This document shows, piece after piece, positions 19,184-28,031 of a stretch of DNA of 64,000 bases. This stretch comes from Desulfovibrionales bacterium (GTDB lineage: Bacteria > Desulfobacterota > Desulfovibrionia > Desulfovibrionales > Desulfonatronaceae). The notes under the pieces were generated by a model. That model was not told the origin of the DNA. It ran no database searches and worked only from the letters and a program-made list of their open reading frames with translations. A program made the position numbers and the translations under genes. Each line of letters begins with the position of its first letter. Within the stretch, counting starts at the first letter, position 1. The stretch is taken from the NCBI GenBank assembly GCA_007693505.1, contig REDL01000054.1:1-64000 (forward strand), given 5' to 3'.

Positions 19184-20041
19184 ATGCGTCAGAGCGATAT
19201 TGAGCAAAGCATGTTTGGCACCACGGGACAAACGGTGACACGGGTCGGATTGGGTGGGGAAGGTGTACTGCGGACCCATGGCCATTACGAGCAGGCCCGT
19301 GCGGTTGTTGAACGAGCGTTGGCAAGGGGCATTACCTATTTTGACACCGCTCCGGCCTATGCCGGCAGTGAAGCGTACCTGGGGTCGATTTGGAAGAACG
19401 TCCCGGAGCGACGCACGGCGATTTTTCATACCTCCAAGTCCGCCCAGCGCAGTTACTCCGGAGCCATGCGTGACCTGGAACGGACCTTGGCCACATTGCA
19501 CACGGATTATCTGGACTTATGGCAGATTCACGATGTGCGGGACATGGATGAGGTAACGACCATCGGCAGTGCGGACGGCGCGTTGCGCGCGTTTCTGGAG
19601 GCTCGGGAATCCGGCGTGGTCCGGCATATCGGTGTAACCGGGCACCATGACCCGGATGTGCTGACCAAATGCGTGCAGCTCTGGCCTCTGGACAGCGTGC
19701 TCCTTCCGGTCAATCCAGTGGAGGCTGTGCTTGGAGGTTTTTTGACGGAGACCTTGCCTGCAGCCAGGAATAAATCCATGGCCGTGGTGGCAATGAAGGT
19801 GCTGGGCGGAGGGCACTACCTTGCCTCCGAGCAGGGACTAACCGCGCAGGCGTTGCTTCGCTTCGCATTGGCCCAGGCAGTGGATGTCGTCATCGTGGGT
19901 TGCTCATCACCGGACGAGGTTGACCTGTTGGTGCAAACCGCCGGGATGACGCCCGCCATGGAGGAAACCGAGCAGGCCCGGCTGGTGGACATATTCCGGC
20001 CATACGCAGGCAGACTGGCCTTTTATCGCGGCAAAAAATGA
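19184..20041 (+). CDS. Aldo/keto reductase family oxidoreductase
   Basis: NADPH-dependent carbonyl reductase fold, 285 residues. Catalytic tetrad visible: D54 and Y59 in FDTAPAYAGS, K85 in FHTSKSAQR, H116 in LWQIHDV. The C-terminal cofactor region has VVAMKVLGGGHY and DVVIVGCSSPDEVD. GGAGG sits 4-5 bp before the ATG. It lies 28 bp upstream of a nitroreductase gene, so the two probably form one transcript ending at the hairpin at 20691-20737. The substrate is unknown; this short type, without a C-terminal ferredoxin domain, is common in anaerobes. Confidence 0.9.
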   Translation: MRQSDIEQSMFGTTGQTVTRVGLGGEGVLRTHGHYEQARAVVERALARGITYFDTAPAYAGSEAYLGSIWKNVPERRTAIFHTSKSAQRSYSGAMRDLERTLATLHTDYLDLWQIHDVRDMDEVTTIGSADGALRAFLEARESGVVRHIGVTGHHDPDVLTKCVQLWPLDSVLLPVNPVEAVLGGFLTETLPAARNKSMAVVAMKVLGGGHYLASEQGLTAQALLRFALAQAVDVVIVGCSSPDEVDLLVQTAGMTPAMEETEQARLVDIFRPYAGRLAFYRGKK

Positions 20042-20069
20042 TCCTCACCCAAAAGCAGGAGGTCAAATC

Positions 20070-20678
20070 ATGACGGTCAAAGAGGCTATCGCGGCCAGAC
20101 GCAGTATCCGCAAGTTTACGGACGAACCGGTAAGCACAGCGCAGTTGGACGCCCTGCTGGAGGCGGCCAGACTTGCTCCGTCCAGCATCAACTGCCAACC
20201 GTGGCGGTTCAAGGTGGTCACGGAACGGGAGGACGTGGCATGGCTTGCCGGTATGCCGACCAAGGGACAGCGCTGGGTTGCCAGTGCCGGAGCCATCCTG
20301 GTCTGTTGCGCTGATGTGCAGCGATTCATCGATGATTCGGCGGCAAACGTGCGATTTCTGCGGGACAGCGGCATACTCCCTGCGGAAATGCTGTCCGGGC
20401 TGGAGGAATATCTGTCCCGCGCTGAATCCGCTCAGCCTGAGGTGCTCCGCTGGGCCGCAGCGGCCAATTGTTCCATCGCCCTGACCCAGGTGATGCTCCA
20501 GGCCGTGGAACTGGGATTGGGAACCTGTTGGATCGGGATGTACGATGAGGCTGCATTGAAGGAGCGATTTCAGCTACCTGAGGCGATGCCGATAACAGCC
20601 CTTCTGGCAGTGGGTCACCCCGCGGAGACACCGGAGCCGCGTCCCCGAAAAGCACTTGCGGACATTCTGATTGAATAG
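20070..20678 (+). CDS. Nitroreductase family FMN oxidoreductase
   Basis: 202-residue flavoprotein of the nitroreductase fold. The FMN-phosphate motif is AARRSIRKFTDEP at residues 8-20, followed by APSSINCQPWRFKVV. The C-terminal half has LGLGTCWIGMY and the family ending LLAVGHPAETPEPRPRK. GGAGG 7 bp before the ATG. An insertion around residues 85-125 contains a charged helix. Downstream partner of the aldo/keto reductase. Substrate not predictable. Confidence 0.9.
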   Translation: MTVKEAIAARRSIRKFTDEPVSTAQLDALLEAARLAPSSINCQPWRFKVVTEREDVAWLAGMPTKGQRWVASAGAILVCCADVQRFIDDSAANVRFLRDSGILPAEMLSGLEEYLSRAESAQPEVLRWAAAANCSIALTQVMLQAVELGLGTCWIGMYDEAALKERFQLPEAMPITALLAVGHPAETPEPRPRKALADILIE

Positions 20679-20690
20679 CCCTGTGCAGAC

Positions 20691-20737
20691 CCAAAATAAA
20701 GCCGTCGGCGCGTTTTGCATCGACGGCTTTATTTTGG
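20691..20737. terminator. Bidirectional intrinsic terminator
   Basis: A 17-bp perfect stem (20691-20707 with 20721-20737) carries an A-rich side and a T-rich side within the stem, so it can serve both the plus-strand nitroreductase transcript and the minus-strand DsrC-like transcript that converge here. Confidence 0.85.
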
Positions 20738-20785
20738 GAGCGATACAGAGATGGGAGGAGTTGGAACAGATAACGTGACGAATTT

Positions 20786-21148
20786 CTACTGGACGGAGAT
20801 GAGACGATAAAATTTATGATCTTCATCCACGGCCTCGGAAAAGACGTTGTCCGGCTTGGGCAGGCCGGCAGCCTTCCAGGCCAGCAGGGGATCGAGAAAT
20901 TGTTCCCGAACACAGTCTTTTGGTTGATGCAGATTCTTGCAGACGGCCTTCAGGATGGGGAACGCATGGAATTTCGTATAGTATTCCCGCATGAACTGGA
21001 GCATGGCCAAGGTCTGTTCGTTCAAGTCCGGTCCGTCATGGTGTTTAAGAATGGCCTTGGCCACATCTTCATTCCAACACTCCGGATCGAGCAAAAAACC
21101 GTCCTGGTCCACTTCACAGCTTTTTCCATTCAAATCGAGCTGGGGCAT
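20786..21148 (-). CDS. DsrC/TusE-fold protein lacking the conserved C-terminal cysteines (RspA-like)
   Basis: 120 residues. The N-terminal part (NGKSCEVDQDGFLLDPECWNEDVAK pattern) and central LQFMREYYTKFHAFPILKAV match the DsrC/TusE family. In DsrC the carboxyl arm reads ACKMAGLPKPTGCV with two redox cysteines. Here the equivalent is AWKAAGLPKPDNVF: the first cysteine position is Trp and the second is missing. A 20-residue extension (SEAVDEDHKFYRLISVQ) follows. Cysteine-free family members have been called RspA and are thought not to carry sulfur. GGAG-type site upstream of ATG. A distinct DsrC, the true DsrMKJOP partner, is not in this window. Likely regulatory or structural role (inference). 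Confidence 0.8.
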   Translation of the reverse strand: MPQLDLNGKSCEVDQDGFLLDPECWNEDVAKAILKHHDGPDLNEQTLAMLQFMREYYTKFHAFPILKAVCKNLHQPKDCVREQFLDPLLAWKAAGLPKPDNVFSEAVDEDHKFYRLISVQ

Positions 21149-21371
21149 ACGTTTCTCCTTGGCTATGGGCTTGGTGTTTGAAATGGGCGCTTTGGATGAT
21201 GCGGCTTTTTGGTCAATTGCTGGCTTGTTTTGTTGCGTGTTGCCGCTTCAGGTTTCGTAAAATATTTTATCCTGGTTCGGCAAGGGAAATCGTCTGGAGA
21301 ATTACCTGGGGAAGCTACCGTAAATTTTTCCTATCAGTGGTGCTCCTGCCGTCCAAACAGATTTCGGGGGG

Positions 21372-24053
21372 TCATAATCCCGGCCCAAAGAGGCCGCCGG
21401 TTCCAGGGGCACTTGGCAGGTTCTTCCGTTTTTGCCTTGAAGCCATCTTGCCCACATCGATCCGTCCAGCCCGCTCCGATGTGATGATTGCCTGTCTGTT
21501 TTGCCCGTTCCAGCGAATGCTGACGGCCCCGTGTTCCGCGGTGTTCAGCAGTGCAATGCTCTTTTTCACCAAAGATTGCCTGACCTCAGGATGGGGATGA
21601 TTGAAGCGGTTCAAAAAACCGGTGCTGACCAGGGCAACGTCCGGTTGAACCATTTTGTAGAATTGGGGAGAGTGGCTGGTTCGGCTGCCATGGTGCGGGA
21701 GGACGAGCACCTCGGCCCTCAGGGCATCGGGCGCGGAAATATTTTGCAGCAGCGCCGCGATGGAGGGGAGCTCGATGTCTCCCGGAATCAGAGCCAGGGG
21801 CCGACCGTTCCAGACAAGACGCAACACAAGGGAGGCGTTGTTCTGGTTGTCCGCGGAAAGCCACTCCGGGCCTGGGTGAAGCACCTCCAGGTAGACGCCC
21901 CGGCCCAAGTCGATCATGTCGCCTTTGCGCCATACTGCCGTGGGAATCGTTCGGCGGGCCAGGATATCCTCCAGGATTTGGCCGTCCCGGCCTTCAGGAC
22001 CGCTTCCTTGGGAGGCGAACTGGCGGACCTGGAAGTACCTCAAGGGGTGGAACAGCCCTCGGTAATGATCGAAATGGGCGTGGCTGAGGGCAATGCCGCC
22101 TAATCGCGGAGGCTGACCATGGGTCAGTACGGGCGTGATGACATTGCGGCCCAGGTCATAGTCCCAAGACCAGAATCCTCCGCCGTCCAGCAGCCAGCGC
22201 GATCCGCCGGGCAATTCCAGGAGAACGGCCTGGCCTTGACTGACGTCCAGCAGGCGTAACGTCACCTGGGAGCGCTGGTCGGAGATGATGGTGGAGAGGC
22301 CGGGCACAACAAGCAGGGCAATGGCCAGGACCATGGTCGCGGGTCTGATGCTTTGCGGTGAGCGCCACCAGGCGGCCGCGGCCAGAAGCAGCATCCAGTA
22401 GCCCAGGAACTGAGGCCAGAATGGTCTGGCAGGGATGGTCACCACCATCCAACCTGCCTGATCCAGGGCGGCCAAGCCGCCGACCATGCCTTCCAGAACA
22501 GCTGAAGCCATGCTCAGCAGCGGGGAAGCCATGGTCGCGGTCCATGGCGTGAGCAATGCCAACAGACCGGTCAGCCCCATGGGGAAGACCACCATGCCAA
22601 GCAGCGGCAGCCAAAGAATGTTCAGGTACAGGTGCGGACTGATCCGGCCGAAGTACCAGGCTTGCAGGGGCAGCAGAGCCAGAGTGGCCACGGTGCTCAC
22701 GGCCAGAATGCCCAGGGCCGCGGCCAAGGGCTTTTGCCACCAGGGCCGCTGCGAGAAGCGCATGGCCTCGCGGCCCAGGGGCCAGACCAGAGCCAAGCCA
22801 GCCACGGCCAGGGCCGAAAGCTGCAGCCGCAGATCAAAGACAGTCAGAGGGGAAAGGAGCAGGATGAACAGCAACGCCAGGAACAATCCATCCAGCAGGA
22901 CCCGTTGCCGATTCAACAGCAACAATACTCCCCAGGACGCGAACATCAGGGCCGCCCGAAGCAACGACGGCACAGCTTGTCCCAACCAGAGATATCCCAG
23001 CACCAGGGGAATGCTCAGAAGGACGACCAGTTTGGGTCTGGGCAGGCGCAGATAGAGCTGGGGTCGAATCCAGCCCAGGATCGTGGCGCCCAGCCAGCCC
23101 AAACCAACCACGAATCCCAGGTGCATGCCGGACAGGGCCAAGCTGTGGGCCAGGGAGGCCCGTTGGACCAGATCCATGGTTTCTGGGGCAAGCAGGGATC
23201 GATCACCCATGAGCAGAGCCAGGAGCATGGCTTGGCCTTGGCCGGAGGGTGTGGCTGCCAATATTTTTTCTCGAAGCAGGTTGCGGTATTCCCAGGCAGG
23301 ATGGATGCTCCCGGAGTAATGCGGGACCGTATTCGCTTCCCGGGAATAGGCTCGGTGATAGATACCCTGGCGGGCCCAATAATCCTCGCTGCGATTCATG
23401 CCCGGATTGGCCATGCCCTGGATGGGGCGGATACGTAGAGCCACCCGGACTTCCTGTCCAGGGCCGGGAGTGTGGGGTGGACTTTGCCAGTTCCAGAGCA
23501 GTCCGCCGCCCAAGGGCTGGGGAGATTCCGAGGCCGCTGTTTCAGGGGGGTGGATCAGGACGTCGCGGAGAATAATCTGGTAATGGTTGCCTGGGCGAGG
23601 TCGAACTTCCACCACGTTCGCGGTGATGGTGGTTGGTGTCCGATGGTTGATTTCAGGCCGCTCCTTGCCTGGAGGGGGGGTGGGGTGGATATGGTGGACA
23701 GTAACTATACCGAAAACAAAAGCCAGAAGAACTGGAATCAGCGTGTAGGCTGTCCTTCCCGGGCTCGGGAGCCAGGCAGGAGAAGGTTCTTGTCGACTGG
23801 CTTGTGCATCCGCCTTGTTAAGCCGGGACAGGGGAGGTTCCCAGGAACCGATCAGTGTTGCAAGGTAGAGGCATAGGGCCGTGGCCCCAGGCACGGGCCA
23901 TTCCCAGGCCAGCATGCCCAGTATCCAGGCACAGAGGAGATGCTGCCAGGGAAGCAGGCCCGGCCAGAGCCGCTGGGCAGAGAATTCCTGGGGAGTGATC
24001 TCTGCTGTACCGGTTTCCGGGGTGTTCCGAGGAGGAGGTTGGTCCTGAGGCAT
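21372..24053 (-). CDS. comEC: DNA internalization protein ComEC/Rec2
   Basis: Forms the inner-membrane channel for single-stranded DNA in transformation. 893 residues, full length: an N-terminal OB-like region, a competence domain with many membrane helices and the motif LAHSLALSGMHLGFVVGLGW, and a C-terminal metallo-beta-lactamase domain with the metal site LSHAHFDHYRGLF, then PGDIELPSIAALL and LPHHGSRTSHSPQFY. GGAG 7 bp before ATG. Same strand and 169 bp downstream of cobT. Other competence genes are not visible in the window, so natural transformation cannot be inferred. Confidence 0.93.
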   Translation of the reverse strand: MPQDQPPPRNTPETGTAEITPQEFSAQRLWPGLLPWQHLLCAWILGMLAWEWPVPGATALCLYLATLIGSWEPPLSRLNKADAQASRQEPSPAWLPSPGRTAYTLIPVLLAFVFGIVTVHHIHPTPPPGKERPEINHRTPTTITANVVEVRPRPGNHYQIILRDVLIHPPETAASESPQPLGGGLLWNWQSPPHTPGPGQEVRVALRIRPIQGMANPGMNRSEDYWARQGIYHRAYSREANTVPHYSGSIHPAWEYRNLLREKILAATPSGQGQAMLLALLMGDRSLLAPETMDLVQRASLAHSLALSGMHLGFVVGLGWLGATILGWIRPQLYLRLPRPKLVVLLSIPLVLGYLWLGQAVPSLLRAALMFASWGVLLLLNRQRVLLDGLFLALLFILLLSPLTVFDLRLQLSALAVAGLALVWPLGREAMRFSQRPWWQKPLAAALGILAVSTVATLALLPLQAWYFGRISPHLYLNILWLPLLGMVVFPMGLTGLLALLTPWTATMASPLLSMASAVLEGMVGGLAALDQAGWMVVTIPARPFWPQFLGYWMLLLAAAAWWRSPQSIRPATMVLAIALLVVPGLSTIISDQRSQVTLRLLDVSQGQAVLLELPGGSRWLLDGGGFWSWDYDLGRNVITPVLTHGQPPRLGGIALSHAHFDHYRGLFHPLRYFQVRQFASQGSGPEGRDGQILEDILARRTIPTAVWRKGDMIDLGRGVYLEVLHPGPEWLSADNQNNASLVLRLVWNGRPLALIPGDIELPSIAALLQNISAPDALRAEVLVLPHHGSRTSHSPQFYKMVQPDVALVSTGFLNRFNHPHPEVRQSLVKKSIALLNTAEHGAVSIRWNGQNRQAIITSERAGRIDVGKMASRQKRKNLPSAPGTGGLFGPGL

Positions 24054-24222
24054 GCTTCCGCTCCCAAGAAAACGTTATTCCTCGTTACATGGCAAATGCG
24101 GTCTCCGGGTCGTCTTGGTTTTGCTGATCAAAAAGCAAACCCAGGTGGAGATCCATGTTGTTGATGATCGCGTGCCTGGCCTAGTCATGTTTTTGCAAGT
24201 TCCGCCACCCATTGAAACGCGG

Positions 24223-25356
24223 CTAAACCGCCGCGACCGAGCTGACGTTGGCGGCCGAAAAGCTGGCCATCTCGTTGAGCATGGCCGCGGAGGCCCGGAG
24301 GATGGGGATGGCCAATGCCGCTCCGGTACCTTCGCCCAGGCGCATGTCCAAGTCCAGGATGGGGCGGACCTGGAGCTGATCCAGGATAATGCGGTGGCCG
24401 GGTTCGGCGGAGCCGTGGGCGAAAAAGGCGTAGTCCGCAACTTGGGGCTGGATCTTCCAGGCAGCAACGTAGGCCGCCGTGGAGATGAAGCCGTCCACCA
24501 CGATGGTCAGTTTGTGCCGAGCGCAACCCAGGATCAGGCCGGTAAGGCAGGCGATTTCCAGGCCGCCCAAGGCCGCGAGGGTGCGCAAGGGAGGAGCGGG
24601 AGGCAGTGCGTCCGTGTTGATGGACAGCGCCCGAGCGATGATCTCGGCCTTGTGCCGGACTTCCTGGGCCGACAACCCGGTACCCGGCCCGGTGATCCGC
24701 TCCGGCGCGCATCCCAGGTAGGCGCAGTAGAGGGCCGTGGCCGCGGTGGTGTTGGCGATGCCCATTTCCCCTGTGCCCACGGTAAGCACACCCTCATCAG
24801 CGGCCTGGTCGGCCAGGGCAATGCCTACGGCCACAGCCTTGGCGCAGTCCGTTTCGGACATGGCCGGCCCGAGGCTGAAATCAGCGGTTCCCGGCCTGAC
24901 TTTCCGGCGCAGCAGCATGGCGGCGTCCGGAACACCGGTGGTGAAGTCGTCGTGGGCCACGCCCACGTCCACAACCCGCAGCTGTACCGCGGCAGTGTGG
25001 GTCAGGACGTTGATCGCGGCACCACCGCCCAGGAAGTTGCGGACCATCTGGGCCGTGACTTCCGATGGGAACCTGCTGACCCCCTGGGCCGCAACGCCGT
25101 GGTCCGCGGCGCAGGTGTAGATGCGGGCCGGATCAACCAGAGGGGCGAGGCCACGTCCCGCGTTTTGGCTGATCAGGGCCAGGTGCAGGGCCAGTTCTTC
25201 CAGGCGACCGAGGCTGCCCTGCGGTTTGGTCAGGTCGTCCAGTCGGGCCTGGATGGCGGACGTCGCGGCACGGTCCAGGGGAGTGACGGCTTCAAGGCAG
25301 TCCTGAAACAGGAGGGTGGCGGCGGGTGCGCTACGGACCGCTCCGAACTGGTTCAT
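24223..25356 (-). CDS. cobT: Nicotinate-nucleotide--dimethylbenzimidazole phosphoribosyltransferase
   Basis: Activates the lower ligand base (5,6-dimethylbenzimidazole or another base) to its alpha-ribotide in cobamide assembly. Visible blocks: DDLTKPQGSLGRLEELA near the N-terminus, AADHGVAAQGVSRFPSEVT, GTGEMGIANTTAATAL and LDMRLGEGTGAALAIPI containing the catalytic glutamate. 377 residues, slightly longer than enteric CobT. The ATG overlaps the phosphofructokinase stop as ATGA, so the two are coupled. I saw no B12-box riboswitch upstream of the pair. Confidence 0.95.
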   Translation of the reverse strand: MNQFGAVRSAPAATLLFQDCLEAVTPLDRAATSAIQARLDDLTKPQGSLGRLEELALHLALISQNAGRGLAPLVDPARIYTCAADHGVAAQGVSRFPSEVTAQMVRNFLGGGAAINVLTHTAAVQLRVVDVGVAHDDFTTGVPDAAMLLRRKVRPGTADFSLGPAMSETDCAKAVAVGIALADQAADEGVLTVGTGEMGIANTTAATALYCAYLGCAPERITGPGTGLSAQEVRHKAEIIARALSINTDALPPAPPLRTLAALGGLEIACLTGLILGCARHKLTIVVDGFISTAAYVAAWKIQPQVADYAFFAHGSAEPGHRIILDQLQVRPILDLDMRLGEGTGAALAIPILRASAAMLNEMASFSAANVSSVAAV

Positions 25357-26726
25357 GACGAAAGTTCCAGGTTGCAGGTCGCCCCCTGGGGATAATCCTC
25401 TGGAGGCGTTTTCATGTGTACCGGTTGACCGGTGGACTGGAGTACAGCCTGCCAGTAATTGCTAACCGTGTTGATTCGCTTGCGTTTTCCAGCCACCAGG
25501 CTGAGCGGCAGGTGAATGTAATGGCCGTGCAGTTTGCTGACCACCATCCCTGTTTTGCCGGCCATGGCCGCATGAACCGCGTTCTGACCCAGGAACCCGC
25601 AGTAGACCCGGTCATTGGCATTGGCCGGAACCGAGCGGATGATATAGCTGGGATCAATGAATTTCAGGGTGTAGTCTCTTCCCTTGGACTTGAAGAACTT
25701 ATCGATTTCCCGACGCAGCAGGCCGCAAATATCTCGTAGTACCGGGTTGCCAGAGGCATCTGTCTCACTGGAGGCGGCCAAAAGGTCCTGTCCGGCTCCC
25801 TCGGCCACCACCACCACAGCATGGCCGCGACGACGGATGCGTTCATCCAGAGCCTGCAAAAAGCCATTGGGGCCGTGGATTTCGAAGGGATCCTCGGGGA
25901 CAAGGACAAAATTGACGTCTTTCAAGGCCAGTGTAGCCTGGGCGGCAATAAAGCCGGATTCCCGCCCCATGAGCTTGACCATGCCGATACCATTGGGAGC
26001 GCCCAAGGCTTCGGTGTGGGCGCAGCGGATGGACTCCGTGGCTTTTTCCACGGCAGTGTCGAAGCCAAAGGAACGCGGGACGAAATTGATGTCGTTATCA
26101 ATGGTTTTCGGAATACCGATCACGCCGAGTTTCAATCCGCGCTTCGCAACCTCCTCTTGGATCTTCAAACTGGCCTGCATGGTTCCGTCGCCCCCGATCA
26201 GAAACAGGATGCTGACGTTCATTCGTTCCAAGGCGTCGACGATTTCCTCCGGTGATTGCGGTCCGCGGGAGGACGAGAGGATCGTTCCTCCGAATTCGTG
26301 AATGCTGGCCACCTTGTCCGGGGTGAGTTCCACAAGGTCGTGGCCATACGAAGGGATGAAACCTTGCAGGCCATAGCGAATACCCAGGGTGCAGGCCACT
26401 CCGTAGCTATGGTGGGCGGTCATGACCACGGCCCGGATAACGTCGTTGATTCCCGGGCAAAGCCCACCGCATGTGACGATGGCGCACTTGGTTTTTGGCG
26501 GATCGAAATAGAGTTTCTCGCGAGGACCGGCAGGTTCAAAATCGTAGGTTTTCATGCCGTTGGAGCCGGTTTCCCCCTCTTCGTTGGTCACAAAAAGTTG
26601 AACGCGTTGGTTGTTCTTGATGAATAGGGCACAATCCATGCGTGAATGGACTTTTGTTGGTCCTAAATCGAGAATTGCAGTCGAAATATCTTCTGATGCG
26701 GTGGTGTCTGTGCGTGATTCGCCCAT
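25353..26726 (-). CDS. ATP-dependent 6-phosphofructokinase (GGDGT/PKTIDND type)
   Basis: Phosphorylates fructose 6-phosphate. 457 residues from the ATG at 26726, which has AAGGAGG 8 bp upstream; a longer in-frame reading lacks a site. Motifs: CGGLCPGINDVIRAVV, LIGGDGTMQASLKIQEE, GIPKTIDNDINF, LMGRESGFIA and VPEDPFEIHGPNGFL. Gly in GGDGT predicts ATP as donor, while Lys in PKTIDND is the residue typical of PPi enzymes. This mixed Gly/Lys pattern is the plant/trypanosome-like clade, which is ATP-dependent. N-terminal ~70 residues are an extension over the catalytic core. Overlaps cobT by 4 bp, an unexpected pairing. Confidence 0.9.
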   Translation of the reverse strand: MGESRTDTTASEDISTAILDLGPTKVHSRMDCALFIKNNQRVQLFVTNEEGETGSNGMKTYDFEPAGPREKLYFDPPKTKCAIVTCGGLCPGINDVIRAVVMTAHHSYGVACTLGIRYGLQGFIPSYGHDLVELTPDKVASIHEFGGTILSSSRGPQSPEEIVDALERMNVSILFLIGGDGTMQASLKIQEEVAKRGLKLGVIGIPKTIDNDINFVPRSFGFDTAVEKATESIRCAHTEALGAPNGIGMVKLMGRESGFIAAQATLALKDVNFVLVPEDPFEIHGPNGFLQALDERIRRRGHAVVVVAEGAGQDLLAASSETDASGNPVLRDICGLLRREIDKFFKSKGRDYTLKFIDPSYIIRSVPANANDRVYCGFLGQNAVHAAMAGKTGMVVSKLHGHYIHLPLSLVAGKRKRINTVSNYWQAVLQSTGQPVHMKTPPEDYPQGATCNLELSS

Positions 26727-27446
26727 GAAGATGGCCTCCTTGATGTCCTTAGTGTCGTCTGTATCGGATAGAGTGTATCGGATAGAGTGGCCTGGATGGC
26801 CTTTTGCAGCGTATCGCTGTGATACGCAACGCCTGAAGTGCTTTGTGAGCATTGATTCGGTTGAAGTGTGCAGCAATCTCTCCGGGTGATTGGTGCCGGC
26901 AGGTCAAAAGTATGAAGCAAACCCGGTGGAATGGCAAATTAACGGGTTTGCCATGGTGTGGGAAGGTAGGGTATTCGCCAATCGTCCAGGGAGATTCTTG
27001 CCGTTATCCACTGCCGCAAGGTCGGCACCAGCGATGTATGGAGCGCGATGCCGGTTGACTCCCATTGAAATGGACTGTGTTACGCCGCGTGACGGACTCA
27101 TGGTCTGGATACCGCTGCAGATTGAGCAGTCGGGAACAAGCCAGGATATCTTGACACAAAATTCCCAATCAGATACTCGTTTTCTGCATTGAGAATATAC
27201 GGACCATAGCGGTTTTGTTCAAAAAAGTATGAGCCTGACTATCCATGGCGATTGGAAGCGGAGGGAGTTTCCTTCGTTCTCCTCGTTTTTTCAATGATCT
27301 GGGTTTGCTTCTGTCCGGTGTATGGCCATTGATTCGCGAAACGTTGACGGTCCCCAAAGGTTCTCTTCTGCCCCTGGACTGATAACGGCGACGAAGGCGC
27401 ATGCGCTTTTTTTCATTAACTCCTCACCACCACCTCGGCCAAGCTC
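26727..27446. other. Divergent regulatory spacer upstream of pfk and the dsrMKJOP operon
   Basis: No supportable gene in 720 bp. Near pfk there are two tandem 14-bp units (26761-26788) and a hairpin GCGTATC-gctgt-GATACGC (26809-26827), both in the probable pfk leader. Towards the dsr side, TTGACA at 27151-27156 is a -35 candidate, but the spaced -10 (TACTCG, 27174-27179) is poor. A T-rich tract at 27408-27414 precedes the first gene, whose start lacks a clear ribosome site. Confidence 0.45.
26761..26788. repeat. Tandem 14-bp repeat in the pfk leader
   Basis: GTATCGGATAGAGT is present twice without a gap (26761-26774 and 26775-26788), 35-62 bp upstream of the phosphofructokinase start. The neighbouring hairpin at 26809-26827 shares GTATC/GATAC. 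This may be a protein-binding site or an RNA leader element. Confidence 0.6.
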
Positions 27447-27971
27447 ATGACCAACGATATCTTTGAATTGCTAAAAGAAAACAGGGGGATGCTGGTCGAT
27501 CGCTGGACGACGTTGACCCTGCAAACATATCCCAACGAAAGCGCACGATTTTATTCCAAAGAAAAGGATCAGTTTCACAACCCCGTCGGTCATGCCATGA
27601 GCAAAGGGCTTGCTGAGATCTTTGAGGCCATGCTGGTTGGCAGGGATATTCAACAGATTCGCCCTATGCTGGACAGTATGGTCAGGATTCGGGCCGTTCA
27701 GGGTTTTGCGCCATCCAACTCCTTGGCTTTTCTTTTGTTTATCAAAAAAATCATTCGCGACGAACTTGGTGCGGAGATTCAGGCCAAGGGGCTGGAGCAA
27801 CAGCTCGCGGCCTTTGAGGAACGGGTCGATGGCACATTGCTGGTGGCCTTTGATGTCTATTCCCAGTGTCGTCAGACCCTTTCCGACATCAAGAACAGCG
27901 AGTTCATCAATCGGCACGTCCAGCTCCTGAAGCGGGCCAATATGGTGAGTGAGGAAACCCGTCTCTCCTGA
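27447..27971 (+). CDS. RsbRD-N-like helical protein upstream of dsrM
   Basis: 174-residue, all-helical, soluble protein. The start (DIFELLKENRGMLVDRWTTL) and the following FHNPVGHAMSKGLAEIFEAM resemble the N-terminal sensor domain of RsbRD-type stressosome proteins, in particular the helix followed by DRW and the NPVG turn. There is no STAS domain, so it is a free-standing sensor-like unit. It lies 60 bp upstream of dsrM on the same strand and probably belongs to the dsrMKJOP transcript, which suggests a regulatory or assembly role in sulfite reduction (inference). The ribosome site is weak. Confidence 0.7.
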   Translation: MTNDIFELLKENRGMLVDRWTTLTLQTYPNESARFYSKEKDQFHNPVGHAMSKGLAEIFEAMLVGRDIQQIRPMLDSMVRIRAVQGFAPSNSLAFLLFIKKIIRDELGAEIQAKGLEQQLAAFEERVDGTLLVAFDVYSQCRQTLSDIKNSEFINRHVQLLKRANMVSEETRLS

Positions 27972-28031
27972 CGGGGTGGACGATCATTAGAACGCAACCA
28001 CTGGAGCATCAACGCAAAGCGAGGTAGGGAA

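Noticed and set aside
26727-27446. Cobalamin riboswitch upstream of the pfk-cobT pair
   Set aside because: No B12-box-like sequence or matching stem set was found; only a short hairpin and tandem repeats.
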